Positions 48,910 to 60,076 of a stretch of DNA of 64,000 bases are shown in pieces (position 1 is the stretch's first letter; each line of letters opens with the position of its first letter). The notes under the pieces were generated by a model. That model did no database searches. It was not told the origin of the DNA and saw only the letters and a program-made list of their open reading frames with translations. Position numbers and translations under genes: made by a program. The DNA is from Phoronis australis (taxonomy: Eukaryota; Phoronida; Phoronidae), in the NCBI GenBank assembly GCA_002633005.1, contig NMRA01000374.1, positions 62,001 through 126,000 on the forward strand, read 5' to 3'.

Positions 48910-48972
48910 CCCCATCGCCCGACAGTTGTCAAAAAGAGACGAGACACCTGGCTTGCGTTGATGAACAGGAAA
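48910..48972 (-). CDS. composite transposon gene, small 5' exon
   Basis: A 63-nt phase-0 exon, acceptor CATATTGCAG, donor GTAAGT. Encodes FPVHQRKPGVSSLFDNCRAM plus Gly. Its phase matches the next exon. Earlier exons probably exist but are not defined. Confidence 0.5.
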
Positions 48973-50504
48973 CTGCAATATGAGTAGTAACTCCAGGTCA
49001 GCAGGTGTGTGTACCAGGGGGAAGGAGATGTGACCCTCAAAAGTGTTACTTTTTGATGACAAAACCTCTCCACAAGATACTACTATCAAACAAAACAGTC
49101 TCCAAAGGGGTACATTGTATGAGTTTATGGAACAAAACTGTCTAAATGTATGGCTTTTCACACTAACTATAAATTGTACCTCACTGCTCGGTTATTCAGT
49201 GATTTAATATGTTTCTTTTTATAAAACTGTTTTGCCTAATCAACAGATTCAGTGATTGGCTTAGTTTTGTCTCTATTACATACAAACATACATCTTTATT
49301 TACACTCATGCATTCACTAATACAAACATTAGCCAAAGGCTAGTACCATGAAGCAACGTATTAAAACGACAACAAAAAAGGAGTATTTACAAATGTACAA
49401 ATATATAAAAACATCAAAAGACACTAATAATGGAGAAGCTGACTAACAAAATCTTACATAATCTAGACCGCTGCAAAGTATAGTGAGGTGTTTGCACAGT
49501 AAAAAAATTAATAGATGTCGATAAATACGTGTACATAATGACAACACTGAGATATAATATGAACTGAACATATGCATTTACCATAAAAGTAGCAGATACA
49601 CAACAGTAAGGTTTGACCAAAGGCATTACAACCAGTTCAATGCCCTTGCATCGCTCTTCTCGCGCCTAAAAAATTTTGACTTCAAGAAACGTAAGTCGCC
49701 ACCTCTGGTGANAAAGCAGGAAATTTCAAGGAATTGAGTTACAGAATCAGAAAGGCTGACTGCAGTGAAAACATAATAGGTGACTCTACAGGCATCGCAC
49801 TTCACACAGGTTATAAGCAATACAAACCTGTATCTTACCTGACCAGCATGCACCAATATATCTAGTGACAGAAAGTATAACATTGTATCAACCAGAATAT
49901 TACAGTGTAGCTAGTGTAGCCCAGTGATTTATTGCACTGCTGACTCGCACTCATCTCACACCTGAGTTTAATGTTCACTTGGCTCAGCTGGCAGACAATG
50001 AGCGCTGCACTCAGCATCAGTTTTATTAAAAATGTCTGAAGTGACACAAACCGTGAAACATGTTCTCACACGGTTCACGACAGGTAATGTATCATTCTAC
50101 AAAAAGACGTTATGAAAAATTAGGGTGCGTACATGACAGCCAAAATGTCAAGTGCGGAAGTCGCACAAAAATCAGAGTGTGTAGACAGATTATCAAAACG
50201 TCACCATTCACAGAGAACACAACACTATACCACTGGTTCAGTTGAGTGAGACGCAAACCAGTCTCAAACCAAACTCAAATATAATGAAAATGATCTCAAG
50301 GAGGCAAAAAATGCATCAAATTTGCCCAAACTTGAGATATCGCCATTGTCTTCTTAGCACATATCAATTTGCAATCCTCTCCCATGTAGTCTTTCAGAGC
50401 ACTTGGTAGATACCGAGGCAAATGTGAAAAAATGAATTTACCACTAGTATAGGGGTTGTATCAGTAATCACATCGATCCAAAACTAGTGAACTCAGGAGA
50501 TACA
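48973..50504. other. upstream flank of the composite transposon gene; no further gene recognised
   Basis: Earlier exons may lie here but I cannot define them. A 45-bp fragment of the 817-bp satellite (GTAAGTCGCCACCTCTGGTG) occurs at 49690-49711, ending at a single N (49712), which marks another join at repeat sequence. Confidence 0.4.
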
Positions 50505-50930
50505 GTAATGGACTTGTGACGCTGGACAGAGATGACTACAATATACACCCACACATATATGTATGTGGGTGAATTAAAAAATCAAGAGTGTCATAAGTAT
50601 ACCTATACCCAAACTCCACAGTACCCAGATAGTTGCAGTAAGTAGGCCTTAGTGCACAAAAACATAAAAAACAGAAGAACCATGACGAACAAATACACCT
50701 ATTGCATCACCCACCCACACATGGCGTGGGCAGAAAATACAACTTGGATCTACACACGCTAATTTTCTGGACTTGTGGGACAAGCAATATCATCACAACT
50801 GAAACAATGCCATGGGACATTTCCAGGTGGTGCATTTTCTTCAAGCAAATTGACACCGCTGAAATGATACCATTTGTTACAGGAGTTGCAGCAAATAGAT
50901 GGTGAAACATCTTCTGATTCATTTGCATCC
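50505..50930 (-). mobile_element. second, truncated copy of the composite transposon 3' end (PHD finger)
   Basis: About 95% identical by eye to 41831-42255, same orientation. On the minus strand it retains VSPSICCNSCNKWYHFS, then GVNLLEENAPPGNVPWHCFS and the final Cys. Here the WHCFSC ligand is intact, but the HFSC cysteine is Gly, the reverse of the other copy. Upstream of the finger it breaks at 50930 into satellite sequence, so it is a truncated fragment. Confidence 0.8.
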
Positions 50931-52510
50931 AAAAAAAAACCTAAGCCTATAGTCCAGGGTTTTTTGGGGTCCGAAAAATTTTTTGTCTTCAATTTCAAAA
51001 ATTCTTTATCAGATAGACATGGAATGCTGAGAAACTAAACGCCACCAAGTTTGAGTTCGNACTGGACCATTAATGAGGTCACACAACAGGATCAAAGTTA
51101 AAAAACGTCATTTTTAGACCTAAAAAATTTTTTGACTTCGATTTCAAAACTTCTTTCATTCTTGGAAAGCCCTTTACTTACTGACTCCACAAAAAGTAAG
51201 TCGCCACCTCTGGTGAGCCCTGATAAGGTCACACCGGTGAATCAAAGTTGGAAAATTGGGGGGGAGTCTGTGACGTTGGCCTTAAACCTTGACCCCAGAT
51301 AAGAGAGGGGCCTACGAGTAAGACGCGTTTGAAAACTTGCACTTTACCATGCTTTGAAAATGTCTCGGTTTGGTAGTCTTCAGGTTATTGGTCAAGGAGA
51401 TACGACTTCCCAAAGTATAGTTCAATTTGGAACAACGTTTCTGATATTTTGAAAAGGGGTAGGTCAATTTGGGGCACTCCTGGGCCCTTACTAAGACCAG
51501 AAAAAATACGATATAAACATTTTTAGAAAGAAGAGACAAGGGGCTATCAGATGCAAAACGAATTTTTGAAATCGAAAACAAAATAATTTTATACCCAAAA
51601 AGGACCCTTGGGTGGGTCACTTTGGTGGGCCGCTATGACCTAATTAGTGGGCCGATCACGCTGAAACTTGGGGGCTGACCATTTGGATGATTGGCCTTTC
51701 AAATAAAAGCAGAAACTTTAAATTCGAAAACAAAAAGTTTTTCGACCAAAAAAAAAACAAAGCCTGTAGTCTATGGTTTTTTGGGGTCCGAAAATTTTTT
51801 TGTCTCCAATTTCAAAAATTCTTTATCAGATAGACATGGAATGCTGAGAAACTAAACGCCACCAAGTTTGAGTTCGAATGGACCATTAATAAGGTCACAC
51901 AACAGGATCAAAGTTAAAAAACGTCATTTTTAGACCTAAAAAATTTTTTGACTTNTCAAACAAAAGCAGAAACTTTAAAATCGAAGACAAAAAGTTTTTC
52001 GACCAAAAAAAACCAAAGCCTGTAGTCCATGGTTTTTTGGGGTCCGAAAAATTTTTTGTCTCCAATTTCAAAAATTCTTTATCAGATAGACATGGAATGC
52101 TGAGAGACTAAACGCCACCAAGTTTGAGTTCGACTGGACCATTAATAAGGTCACACAACAGGATCAAAGTTAAAAAACGTCATTTTTAGACCTAAAAAAT
52201 TTTTTGATTTCGATTTCAAAACTTCTTTCATTGTTGGACAGCCCTTTACTTACTGACTCCAAAAAAAGTAAGTCGCCACCTCTGGTGAGCCCTGATAAGG
52301 TCACACCGGTGGATCAATCTTGGAAAATTGGGGGGGAGTCTGTGACGTTGGCCTTAAACCTTGACCCCAGATAAGAGAGGAGCCTACAAGTAAGACGCGT
52401 TTGAAAACTTGCACTTTACCATGCTTTGAATATGTCTCGGTTTGGTAGTCTTCAGGTTATTGGTCAAGGAGATATGACTTCCCAAAGTATAGTTCAATTT
52501 GGAACAAAGG
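50931..52510. repeat. satellite with ~817-bp period (two joins marked by N)
   Basis: The block beginning near GGTTTTTTGGGGTCCGAAAA occurs at 50958, 51775 and 52031. The first two are 817 bp apart. The third follows an N at 51955 that drops most of one unit. Sub-blocks such as AGATAGACATGGAATGCTGA and AAGTCGCCACCTCTGGTGAG recur at the same relative positions. Another N at 51060 lies inside the unit. Minus-strand frames here are not genes. Confidence 0.85.
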
Positions 52511-52621
52511 TCTCTCACGAGGGTTTAGCGTTATGGATGTAGTGTGATTGGCAATTCTGTGGACTGTTTCTGCCCCAGTACAATAAAATGTGACAGTATG
52601 CGGTGGATCGAACAGATTACT

Positions 52622-52925
52622 ATGTCGAAGCGAATTCTGATCCTTGGGAGCAGCCACGTACGTCGACTCCGCGACTACAAGTTGCGAGAGCCGTCCGACG
52701 AACTTCACCTTCGACTTGTCTTTGATCCTATTGTCAAGATTCATGGTGTTGGTGGAGCCACCAGGTCACTATTTACATGAACTCCATGTGGTATCCAGTT
52801 TCCGGCCAGATGTCGTCATTCTGCACATCGGTGGGAATGATTTGTCGACGGACGAACCGCCCCACGTTCACAGGCGTCTGGTTCGGATGATTCCCCGTCT
52901 GAAAGAGGACTACGGTGTGCGGGCT
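52622..52925 (+). pseudogene. SGNH/GDSL-hydrolase-like ORF, frameshifted and truncated
   Basis: ATG at 52622 opens MSKRILILGSSHVRRLRDYK (block I Ser region GSSHV) and IHGVGGAT. A frameshift near 52765 is needed to continue into SSFRPDVVILHIGGNDLSTD (block III GGND) and RLVRMIPRLKEDYGVR. This is the pattern of SGNH-like domains found in many animal ORFs and some retrotransposons. The homology stops at 52925, where a hairpin-bearing tandem repeat begins, so the C-terminal Asp/His part is absent. Confidence 0.65.
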
Positions 52926-53190
52926 CAGATTCCTATGAAGCGCAACCTTCCACGTTATGGGAATCCCGATTTTTTAACGAGTTTTCCCTCAAGTATTCTT
53001 TAAAATTCCTATCAGACTCAGATTCCTATAACGCGCAGGCTTGCGCAATATAGGAATCCTGATTTTTACGGGTTTTCTCTCAAATATTCTTTAAGATTCC
53101 TATTAGGCTCAGATTCCCATAACGCGCAGGCTTGCGCAATATAGGAATTCCCGAATTTTGAACGAATTTGCCCTCAAATAATCTTTAAAA
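52925..53190. repeat. three ~92-bp tandem units, each with an internal hairpin
   Basis: Units start at about 52925, 53018 and 53108 (CTCAGATTCCYATRA). In units 2 and 3, GATTCCTATA and TATAGGAATC or close variants flank GCGCA..TGCGC, giving a nearly perfect stem. Unit 1 is a diverged version. Units share TCAAATATTCTTTAARATTCC. Confidence 0.85.
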
Positions 53191-53961
53191 CGCCTATAAC
53201 ACCGAGAGACATAACAGGCAAACAAATCGAATCAGTAGCTTTATTTCGAGGCCGCATGTCTCATCATCGGGCAATGAGTGAAACGAACATATAAGAAGGG
53301 AAATAATCAGTGAAATACACGGTGAAAGCAAGTAGAAGGGTATACAAGCATAGAGTGTGAATGTATCACACGATAGGAAGCCCACGAGCCTAACAAAACA
53401 GAGTCAGCGTGCGGTAACACCTGTGAGATGCTCATTCAGCACAGGTTTTTCGTGACTGACCAATAGTGATTCCAAGATCTTTAACGGAAATGTACATGTC
53501 ATTTTCAACGAAGCGAATAATGGTATTGTCCACAATTTCTTGTCTAGTTGTTTTTCGGCCATGTTGGTGTAAAAAAATATCCTGAATGGTCCCGCCCTGC
53601 AAGTACATGGACAACCGTCGGGAGAGGGAATACACAGTGTGTTCAATGTAACGCTGTTCACGGTTGCAGAGCGGGTCCATTCAAAATCAACTGCCCTTGT
53701 GATATGTTAAATACACGAGCTTTTGTGCAACATATCTTTGTTTCATTTTATTCCACACGAGCACTAATTAATTATTACTAAACATTTTATGTCCCCAAAT
53801 TATGTGCCCCCATCGGAAACCCCTATCATTTTTTTACGTATCCCAGTCGACTTGTGTATTGACATCATCTTTGTGATCAGCACATTGCCGTAATAACCAC
53901 AGTCTGAACAGCTGATCGTCGGTTTGGATGGTCAAAAATTTTGACTAACTACTTTTAAATA

Positions 53962-54240
53962 GTTTTCTAATGGAACATCACCAATATTAGAAACATCGCC
54001 AACTTTAGGCATCAATGTCGATTGATAACGCAATTACTAACCAAAACAATCGTGTCAGGTAAAGCACCCAACACATTGAACAGCGGCGTAGATCTGCGAT
54101 AGGACGCTATCGATTCATCCACGGCGAACCAAGTTTCAAAATATTTGAACCCATGTAAAACTCCGTACAGCAGCTACGTTTCGTACTAAATCTGACAAAG
54201 ATAAACTTGCCAAACTCTGTGTTAGAAAAACATTTATTTT
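53962..54240. repeat. direct repeat, left copy flanking CTCF-like array
   Basis: Matches 54838-55105 at high identity with small indels (e.g. CATCAATGTCGATTGATAAC, CAATCGTGTCAGGTAAAGCA, CTACGTTTCGTACTAAATCT). It precedes a GC-rich run of GTCCGGC units (54246-54290). Confidence 0.85.
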
Positions 54241-54309
54241 TATGCGCCCGTCCGGCGCCCGTCCGGCCTCCGTCCGGCCTCCGTCCGGCAACCGGCGTCC
54301 GCTGCTCTA

Positions 54310-54800
54310 TCTCCAAAACCGATTGACTAGGGGGCACAGAAGTAGTCAGATCTGTCCGAAAGTCGTCGTCATACGTAGTCAACATCATGTAAATACACTT
54401 GCTGAATTAAACAAGGATCCTACGAACGGTTTAAGAGATACAGCCATAGGCGCAACAAAACTGCCACTAGGAGGCGCCACAGTAGTAGAAATCGTCGCAA
54501 AATCATCGTCAACTGTCCTCTTTATAGTAAGCACATACATGCCAATTTTCACAATAATCCTTTGAGCGGTTTGATTGATAGTGGGGTGGACGCAAAAAAC
54601 AGACTCGAAAACAGTAAAAATGGCCACTAGGTGGCGCAAAGTACGTCAAATCCATCCGAAAGCGGGAGGATAGCGTCATTTGACGAATAGGTGCCTACAA
54701 ACCAAATTTCATGAAAATCCGTTAGGATTTTTGAAGATACAAAGGCAAACGTAAAAAACTAAAATTGCCACTAGGGGGCACATCGGTAGTCGGATCCACA
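54310..54800. repeat. second diverged repeat array with CTCF-like motifs
   Basis: Boxes at 54464-54477 (CCACTAGGAGGCGC), 54624-54637 (CCACTAGGTGGCGC) and 54768-54781 (CCACTAGGGGGCAC), with a partial one at 54326. They are spaced 138-160 bp and followed by ATCCGTC/TCGTCGTC-type and TTTCATGAAAATCCGTTAGG boxes. Same family as 20105-21095. Confidence 0.7.
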
Positions 54801-54837
54801 TATAAATATGTGGGCGCATAAAAATGAAGTAGTTTGC

Positions 54838-55105
54838 TCAAGGAACCTCACCAATTAGAAACATCGCCGACTTTAGGCATCAATGTCGATTGATAACGCG
54901 GATACTAACCAAGACAATCGTGTCAGGTAAAGCACCCTTCGAACCCAACACATTGAACAGCAGCGTAGATCTGTGATAGGGCGCTATCGATTCACTCACG
55001 GCGAACCAAGTATTTTCACCTATGAAAAACGCCATACAACAGCTACGTTTCGTACTAAATCTGACAACAAATAATTAACCTAACTCTGTGGTAGAAAAAC
55101 TTATT
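54838..55105. repeat. direct repeat, right copy flanking CTCF-like array
   Basis: Same orientation as 53962-54240, offset about 875 bp. The array lies between the copies. Confidence 0.85.
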
Positions 55106-57549
55106 TAACTTCCATGTAAGATGATTATTCACTGACAATATCCCCAACAATAAATCACTGCGGAACTGGTCGGTCCCATTGCTTGCGAACGTGACTTAGA
55201 AGTGTCGTCAATTAACGGTGTGTGTGATCGTACGTCTCGTTTTAATCTCAAAAACAAATGTGAAGATGACATGAATTAGCTATTACTTTCCAAACGACAT
55301 TCATGTCTTGTGTTGCAGCAGAGTAATCACAAGTCGGCAAGAAATTCTCAAGTTCTCGTTTCTGGGACAGCGCGCGCGACATATGTACAGTGTATGTGTC
55401 GTCTGTCACTCACCTGTTGCTGCCAAAGTATTCGAGATACGCCCTCGTTTAAATCGGCTTACATACCGCGTATCTCGAGATAATAACGCAGAGGTATCAT
55501 CATGTACGTTATATAACAAATACAACAATTTATAACAGACTCAGTAGATATTAAGGTGAGATAATCATCTCAATTACGTTCCTGTCGCTGGAAGACTATA
55601 TTGAAACAATGAATGCTAGGCTTATGCAAAGAAATGATCTCTTGAATGAAATCGAAGGGCGGTTTACAAGCATAGCAGTTGACTGAGCATTTTCAGAAAT
55701 GCCGAGCTTGGCAGGCAGCCGAGTGGGTTTGCATTCCTCTCCCTGTCCTCTGCTTACTGTTATTTGATTTCAAGCGTAAATTTAAAATTGTCGTTGAGTG
55801 AAGTTTCTCATTTCCTGTCTAATTTTAATTAGTCGGTTAAAACCTCTTGAGATTCGTCGTTAAATATAAAAAATAATCCGAATGATCGCTATTGGTCCGA
55901 CGGCGGCATAATTATACAAAACTCGGCTTCCTACTTGAAATAGCAAAATCCGCTTTAAAAACCTGATAACATGATGATAATTATACATGCTAGCCTACGC
56001 ATTTTTGGTGGATCAACTATTACTAGGACACCATGTTGCTGGACATCAAACTTGAACTCTAAAATTACATGCCGGCAAACTGAGCTCACGAGTTAGTGAA
56101 CATCTGAAGGTCATGCGGCTCAACACCCAGGGAAGTTGAAGGTCAATGTATGGTATCGCAGATTTTTGCGAAAATGAACGCAAAAGAAAACAAATTCACG
56201 TAAGAAAACCGAACTACTTTGATTGAAAAGTCTCTGCTGAAGTGTTGTTTGAGATAAATTTGTGTGCTTCTTTTTAACTCTGCGCATTTTCTCATTGTAT
56301 TCTCACCGATTATGTCATTTTAATATCACCTGTTACGTTACAGGTTTTCCAAGGAAACTTCGATACTGACACCATAAAGGTGAACACCATTTCGCCTCCG
56401 ATCGAAACTAAACACATTATAATTTATCCTTACACCTGGCATGGTTCGATCGCCCTGAGAGCTGATGTCCTGGGTTGCTTGTAGGAGAGCACGACGTTTT
56501 TGAAGCATCCATGGAAACTTAAAAAAATGCATGTTCATGCGTGTATTTTGCGAATTAATTGGCCAAACCCACTCGCTGATCAACTGCCGACCTCACCACG
56601 ACGACTGATGTGACTACCCGATTGCCAACCAACGTTTAATTGTCAAATTTACCCATAATTTATATTTTTAGTTGTTGTTAGATAATCTTTTCCGCAGAAG
56701 CAAGAGAATGATTTGGCTTAGTCACATTGTTACAACAAAAATGAAGTAATAAAAAGGAAAAAAAATTTGGTCACTAATTATTTGTTTTGCTTCATTAAAC
56801 CTGCATTTCGTTTATTTCATTGACAAGAGTGATAAGTCTCAGGCACCGTAACTATAGTCCTGGATACATTAACGAGTATCCTCGCTTATCCTTCGACATG
56901 TCTCCTAGACAATGAAAACAAGCAACATAAGCATACACGTAGTCATATCATTAGAAAGTTTTTCGACATTTCTTGATGGTGTATGATAATAGCAAAAGCA
57001 AAAGCAATCGATCCACAATTTAATTTGTAAATAAACATCATTAAGCATATCTGACAGGTTTAATAAATATTTTGTTATCGAAACGCGAAAAATAACACGG
57101 TGTAGAAGTAACATAAAAAGGAAATGCACCAGAGAGGTTATATCAATTACTAATTAAACCAAAGGGGAAATAATTTCAATGATTCAAAAGATTCCTACCA
57201 TATGAAAACCATGATTTTAGAATATGGATCCCTCACAGATGACAAAGAGACAAATGAACAGCTGTTCCATAATTGCCAAAATTCGAGAATGAAAAAACGG
57301 GACAACTGGATTGAAAATCAGGACTTCGGAATACAAAGCGGAGCATCTGGGTCTATGTCAAAACGTCATGGTGAAATCTTCGCCACAGTGCACAAAAACG
57401 TCCCGAGAGCGTTTTTGTGGTACGGGAGAGGTTTCACCCAAAAGCGTCCGACGAAGGTTTTTTGTTTTTCAGTCGAATAGGCAATGCAGGTACCTCAAAA
57501 TTGCGGGTGCCTCAAATACCCATGAAAAGTCCCTTTATTTTCTTTTGAG
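55106..57549. other. no recognised gene
   Basis: Several frames of 74-92 codons occur. The one at 56338-56583 (minus) has a coding-like composition with an internal GTAAGG donor, but no homology I recognise. The remainder is AT-rich. Confidence 0.35.
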
Positions 57550-57735
57550 TTGAACGGGAAAGTAGGGGTATATCACGTGCGAAATTACAATAGTGCATAT
57601 GATAATTTGTCAAATTCGCCATTGCGTGGTGTGGCAGAAGTGCGAAAAACTCAAAAAGCGGGACAGTCCGCGAAGAGCGGTACATTCGGCAAGTATAACG
57701 TCAGTGACACAAAGTATTGGAGTGGATTTTTAAAG
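57550..57735 (+). CDS. possible exon of an unrecognised gene
   Basis: A 186-nt stretch (62 codons) open at phase 0 between a good acceptor (TTTATTTTCTTTTGAG) and a strong donor GTAAGC. It encodes LNGKVGVYHVRNYNSAYDNL, then a basic, Ser/Gly-rich part and TKYWSGFLK. No family is recognised and no partner exon is identified. Confidence 0.3.
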
Positions 57736-59538
57736 GTAAGCTGTTCATTTTGAAAACAGTAAGAACTGATGCAAACGCAAACATACACATTTAGTTACGC
57801 ACCCACGAGTAGATTTTCGAACGTTACTTAAACACACCTGTTAGTTGGGCCTAAACTTTTCATTATTCTGCGCGTGTAAGTGCAGAGTACTGTTCTTCCT
57901 GGGTTTTCTTCAATTTTGCTCTTATAACTCTGCTCGTGTTTGCGCATAGTATTAGTGTTCTACGTGTTTTGTCTTCTTGTTATTACCCTGCTCGTGTTGG
58001 TGCAGAGTTTTACTGTTCTAGATATACTATTGCTTATTCGACGCATACTTTCAATTAGTTCATACAGTCCAATCGTGTCTGTGCTCTCAAATCTCACGAT
58101 GGCGGAAGACCTTTTACATGCGCACAAGGCTTGTGTAAGATGCTTCACGTTTGTTTGCTCCGGGTGGCTCATGGTCACGTGTATAATCATGGCTGAATAC
58201 ACTGAATGTAATTTGCATGTGACCTGACCCTCATTTGAGTATGAACTGTTGTGTGCTGACTCGATTTACTCACATTGTGGCAATGCATATTTGGCGTCAG
58301 TGGGGAGAGCCAGGAAGCGGCAGCAATGAGGTATTTTTCATGGTATTTTCGTATTTGGTATTTCCGAATTTGCATTTTGTCTGAATCTGTGAGGTTTGCT
58401 ATGCGTTTCTCAATAAAGCACTCTTAAAAGATATTAACTCCTCTTGTGACTTGCCAACACTAACACTTTTCATTTTTTAGAATTCATGACTATCGGTAAA
58501 TAGTACAGATAACAGTAGGCCTACTTCTCAGAAATGGAATTAACAAAGAATGGCATTTGGGCAACAGGTAAACATTTCACAAATGAAATAATATCGAAAC
58601 AATTGAAAACTGTAATGTCACCAGGCATTTAGTATGATATAGGCTGTAGAAAGTGGCTCTACGACCCGAGATGAAAAGATATCAGAGGCCAAACTGCTCC
58701 CGACATCCACCCAGGGCCACAGGGTGGTGCTTAAAAACAATGATAAGAGTCTGATTTGTTGGCTAATTTTGCCGTTGGTTGTATGGAATCGTACCTCAAA
58801 AGTCTCGCTTAATTGTTGAACAAATAATAACAATATGAAAACGAAGCAATGAAATTAGGCTTCAATCGATTCGATAATAACAAAACTTGATCAGAACCTG
58901 GGAGTAATATACATAGGGAGTTTTGATATTGGTCCTAGTCAGAACTCAGTCTATCAGGCAGCCGCAAATTCTCAGTGCAAACCCTCGCGGCTAGTTTCGG
59001 GGTCGCATACGCTCTTTCACGGTGCTACGAAACTTTTCAGTATAGGTGGCGCTGTGTCAGAGGATAGGGGTGGCAAGCTCTAATAAAATAATTCATAGGT
59101 CACGTGCAGGAGTTGGCATTCCAGCGCTAGAGTTCTATGATTAACAAAGTTTGTGCTTCGTTCAAGCAAACAGAAATTCGGATACGTACTTTCAACGCAC
59201 TAATGGGGATGTTTTGTAAACAGCTCGTTAGAAAGTGTACCAGAGAGACTCCGGAACTGCACCCCAATTAAAAGTGAACCACTTCGCGGACGACGCATTA
59301 CACGAATAAGGGGAACTTATTTACCGTACTTGTAATAACCAGTAAAGAATGACAGTAGACTACCACCCTAAGATAATATGCGAATTCATAAATGACACCC
59401 CATTAAAGATCAAAATCAGGTGCAGGTAAAACAAGTGTCGACTGCAGTAGACTAGGGGAGGGGGGGGGGTTACATTCACATTTGTCGTTAGTCGGCCACT
59501 TTCTATTACGAGGCCTCCGTCGGCATACCTGTTAATGG
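57736..59538. other. no recognised gene
   Basis: Contains three diverged copies of a CTGCTCGTGTTNGYGCAKAGT-like short sequence between 57868 and 58020. No exon is supported. Confidence 0.35.
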
Positions 59539-59940
59539 TTAATACACTTTTGAGTTGTATGCATGGGGGCATGTGACAACATGGTTGAATTCAGTCAGGA
59601 TCTTTAATTTTAAGTAATGGGTAGGTCGAGTTCCTGGCCGGAATCCCACGCGTACATAATCGGTGATCGCGTAGTCTACGGGCATGAAAACAATTCTCTC
59701 CTGGCGTACGTGATAAGTTTTCTGACGCAATAAATCCTGGTTGCCAATTGTTTTTGATTCTACAGAGATTTCAATTTCTGAATAGAAAATGTGTGTTCTG
59801 GATTTTTCCGCTTCAGCTAGTGCACAGCACGGTGTTTTTACTATCCTGTGGAGGCTCCACTGCAACGAACCACTTCTGGTATAATCTTCCGTAAATGACG
59901 TTCGTATTTTGCACATTTCTTCGGGGTAACAGTTTTCCAA
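59539..59940 (-). CDS. unrecognised open frame, 133 codons
   Basis: A minus-strand frame ending at TAA 59539. Just upstream of its first codons is ATGTAG, which may be a splice acceptor, and a stop precedes it in frame. The composition is protein-like (SLQWSLHRIVKTPCCALAEA, RIVFMPVDYAITDYVRVGFR). I recognise no family and cannot find partner exons, so it may be chance. Confidence 0.2.
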   Translation of the reverse strand: MENCYPEEMCKIRTSFTEDYTRSGSLQWSLHRIVKTPCCALAEAEKSRTHIFYSEIEISVESKTIGNQDLLRQKTYHVRQERIVFMPVDYAITDYVRVGFRPGTRPTHYLKLKILTEFNHVVTCPHAYNSKVY

Positions 59941-60076
59941 GAGCTACATATTCATTGGACAACTTTCTGTTTGGTATTCGGTTTTATTTTCTTTCTCAGG
60001 TAGTCCTTGAGCTCATGCTCTGAATGTTTCGAAAACGCAACTCTTTCTTTACGCAGATAAGTTTTCTGCCCGTGGG

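Larger units (their letters stand above)
42092..48972 (-). mobile_element. composite MULE-type transposon gene: zinc finger, Ulp1 protease, DDE transposase, SWIM, C2H2 and PHD fingers
   Basis: A single leftward gene. Splice-bounded exons 48910-48972 and 48444-48641 (both phase 0) lead into a 5.1-kb exon from 47927 to 42833, then a last exon 42606-42092. The long exon carries a C48/Ulp1-type cysteine protease, a Cys-rich cluster, a Mutator-like (MULE) DDE domain with a CxxH motif, and a SWIM finger. The last exon carries a C2H2 finger and a PHD finger. Reading stays in one frame through TGA at 47658, TGA at 46767, TGA at 43729 and TAA at 43159, with one frameshift near 45963. A second truncated copy of the 3' end at 50505-50930 shows it is dispersed. 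Terminal inverted repeats were not found; the downstream side runs into an N gap. Confidence 0.75.
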
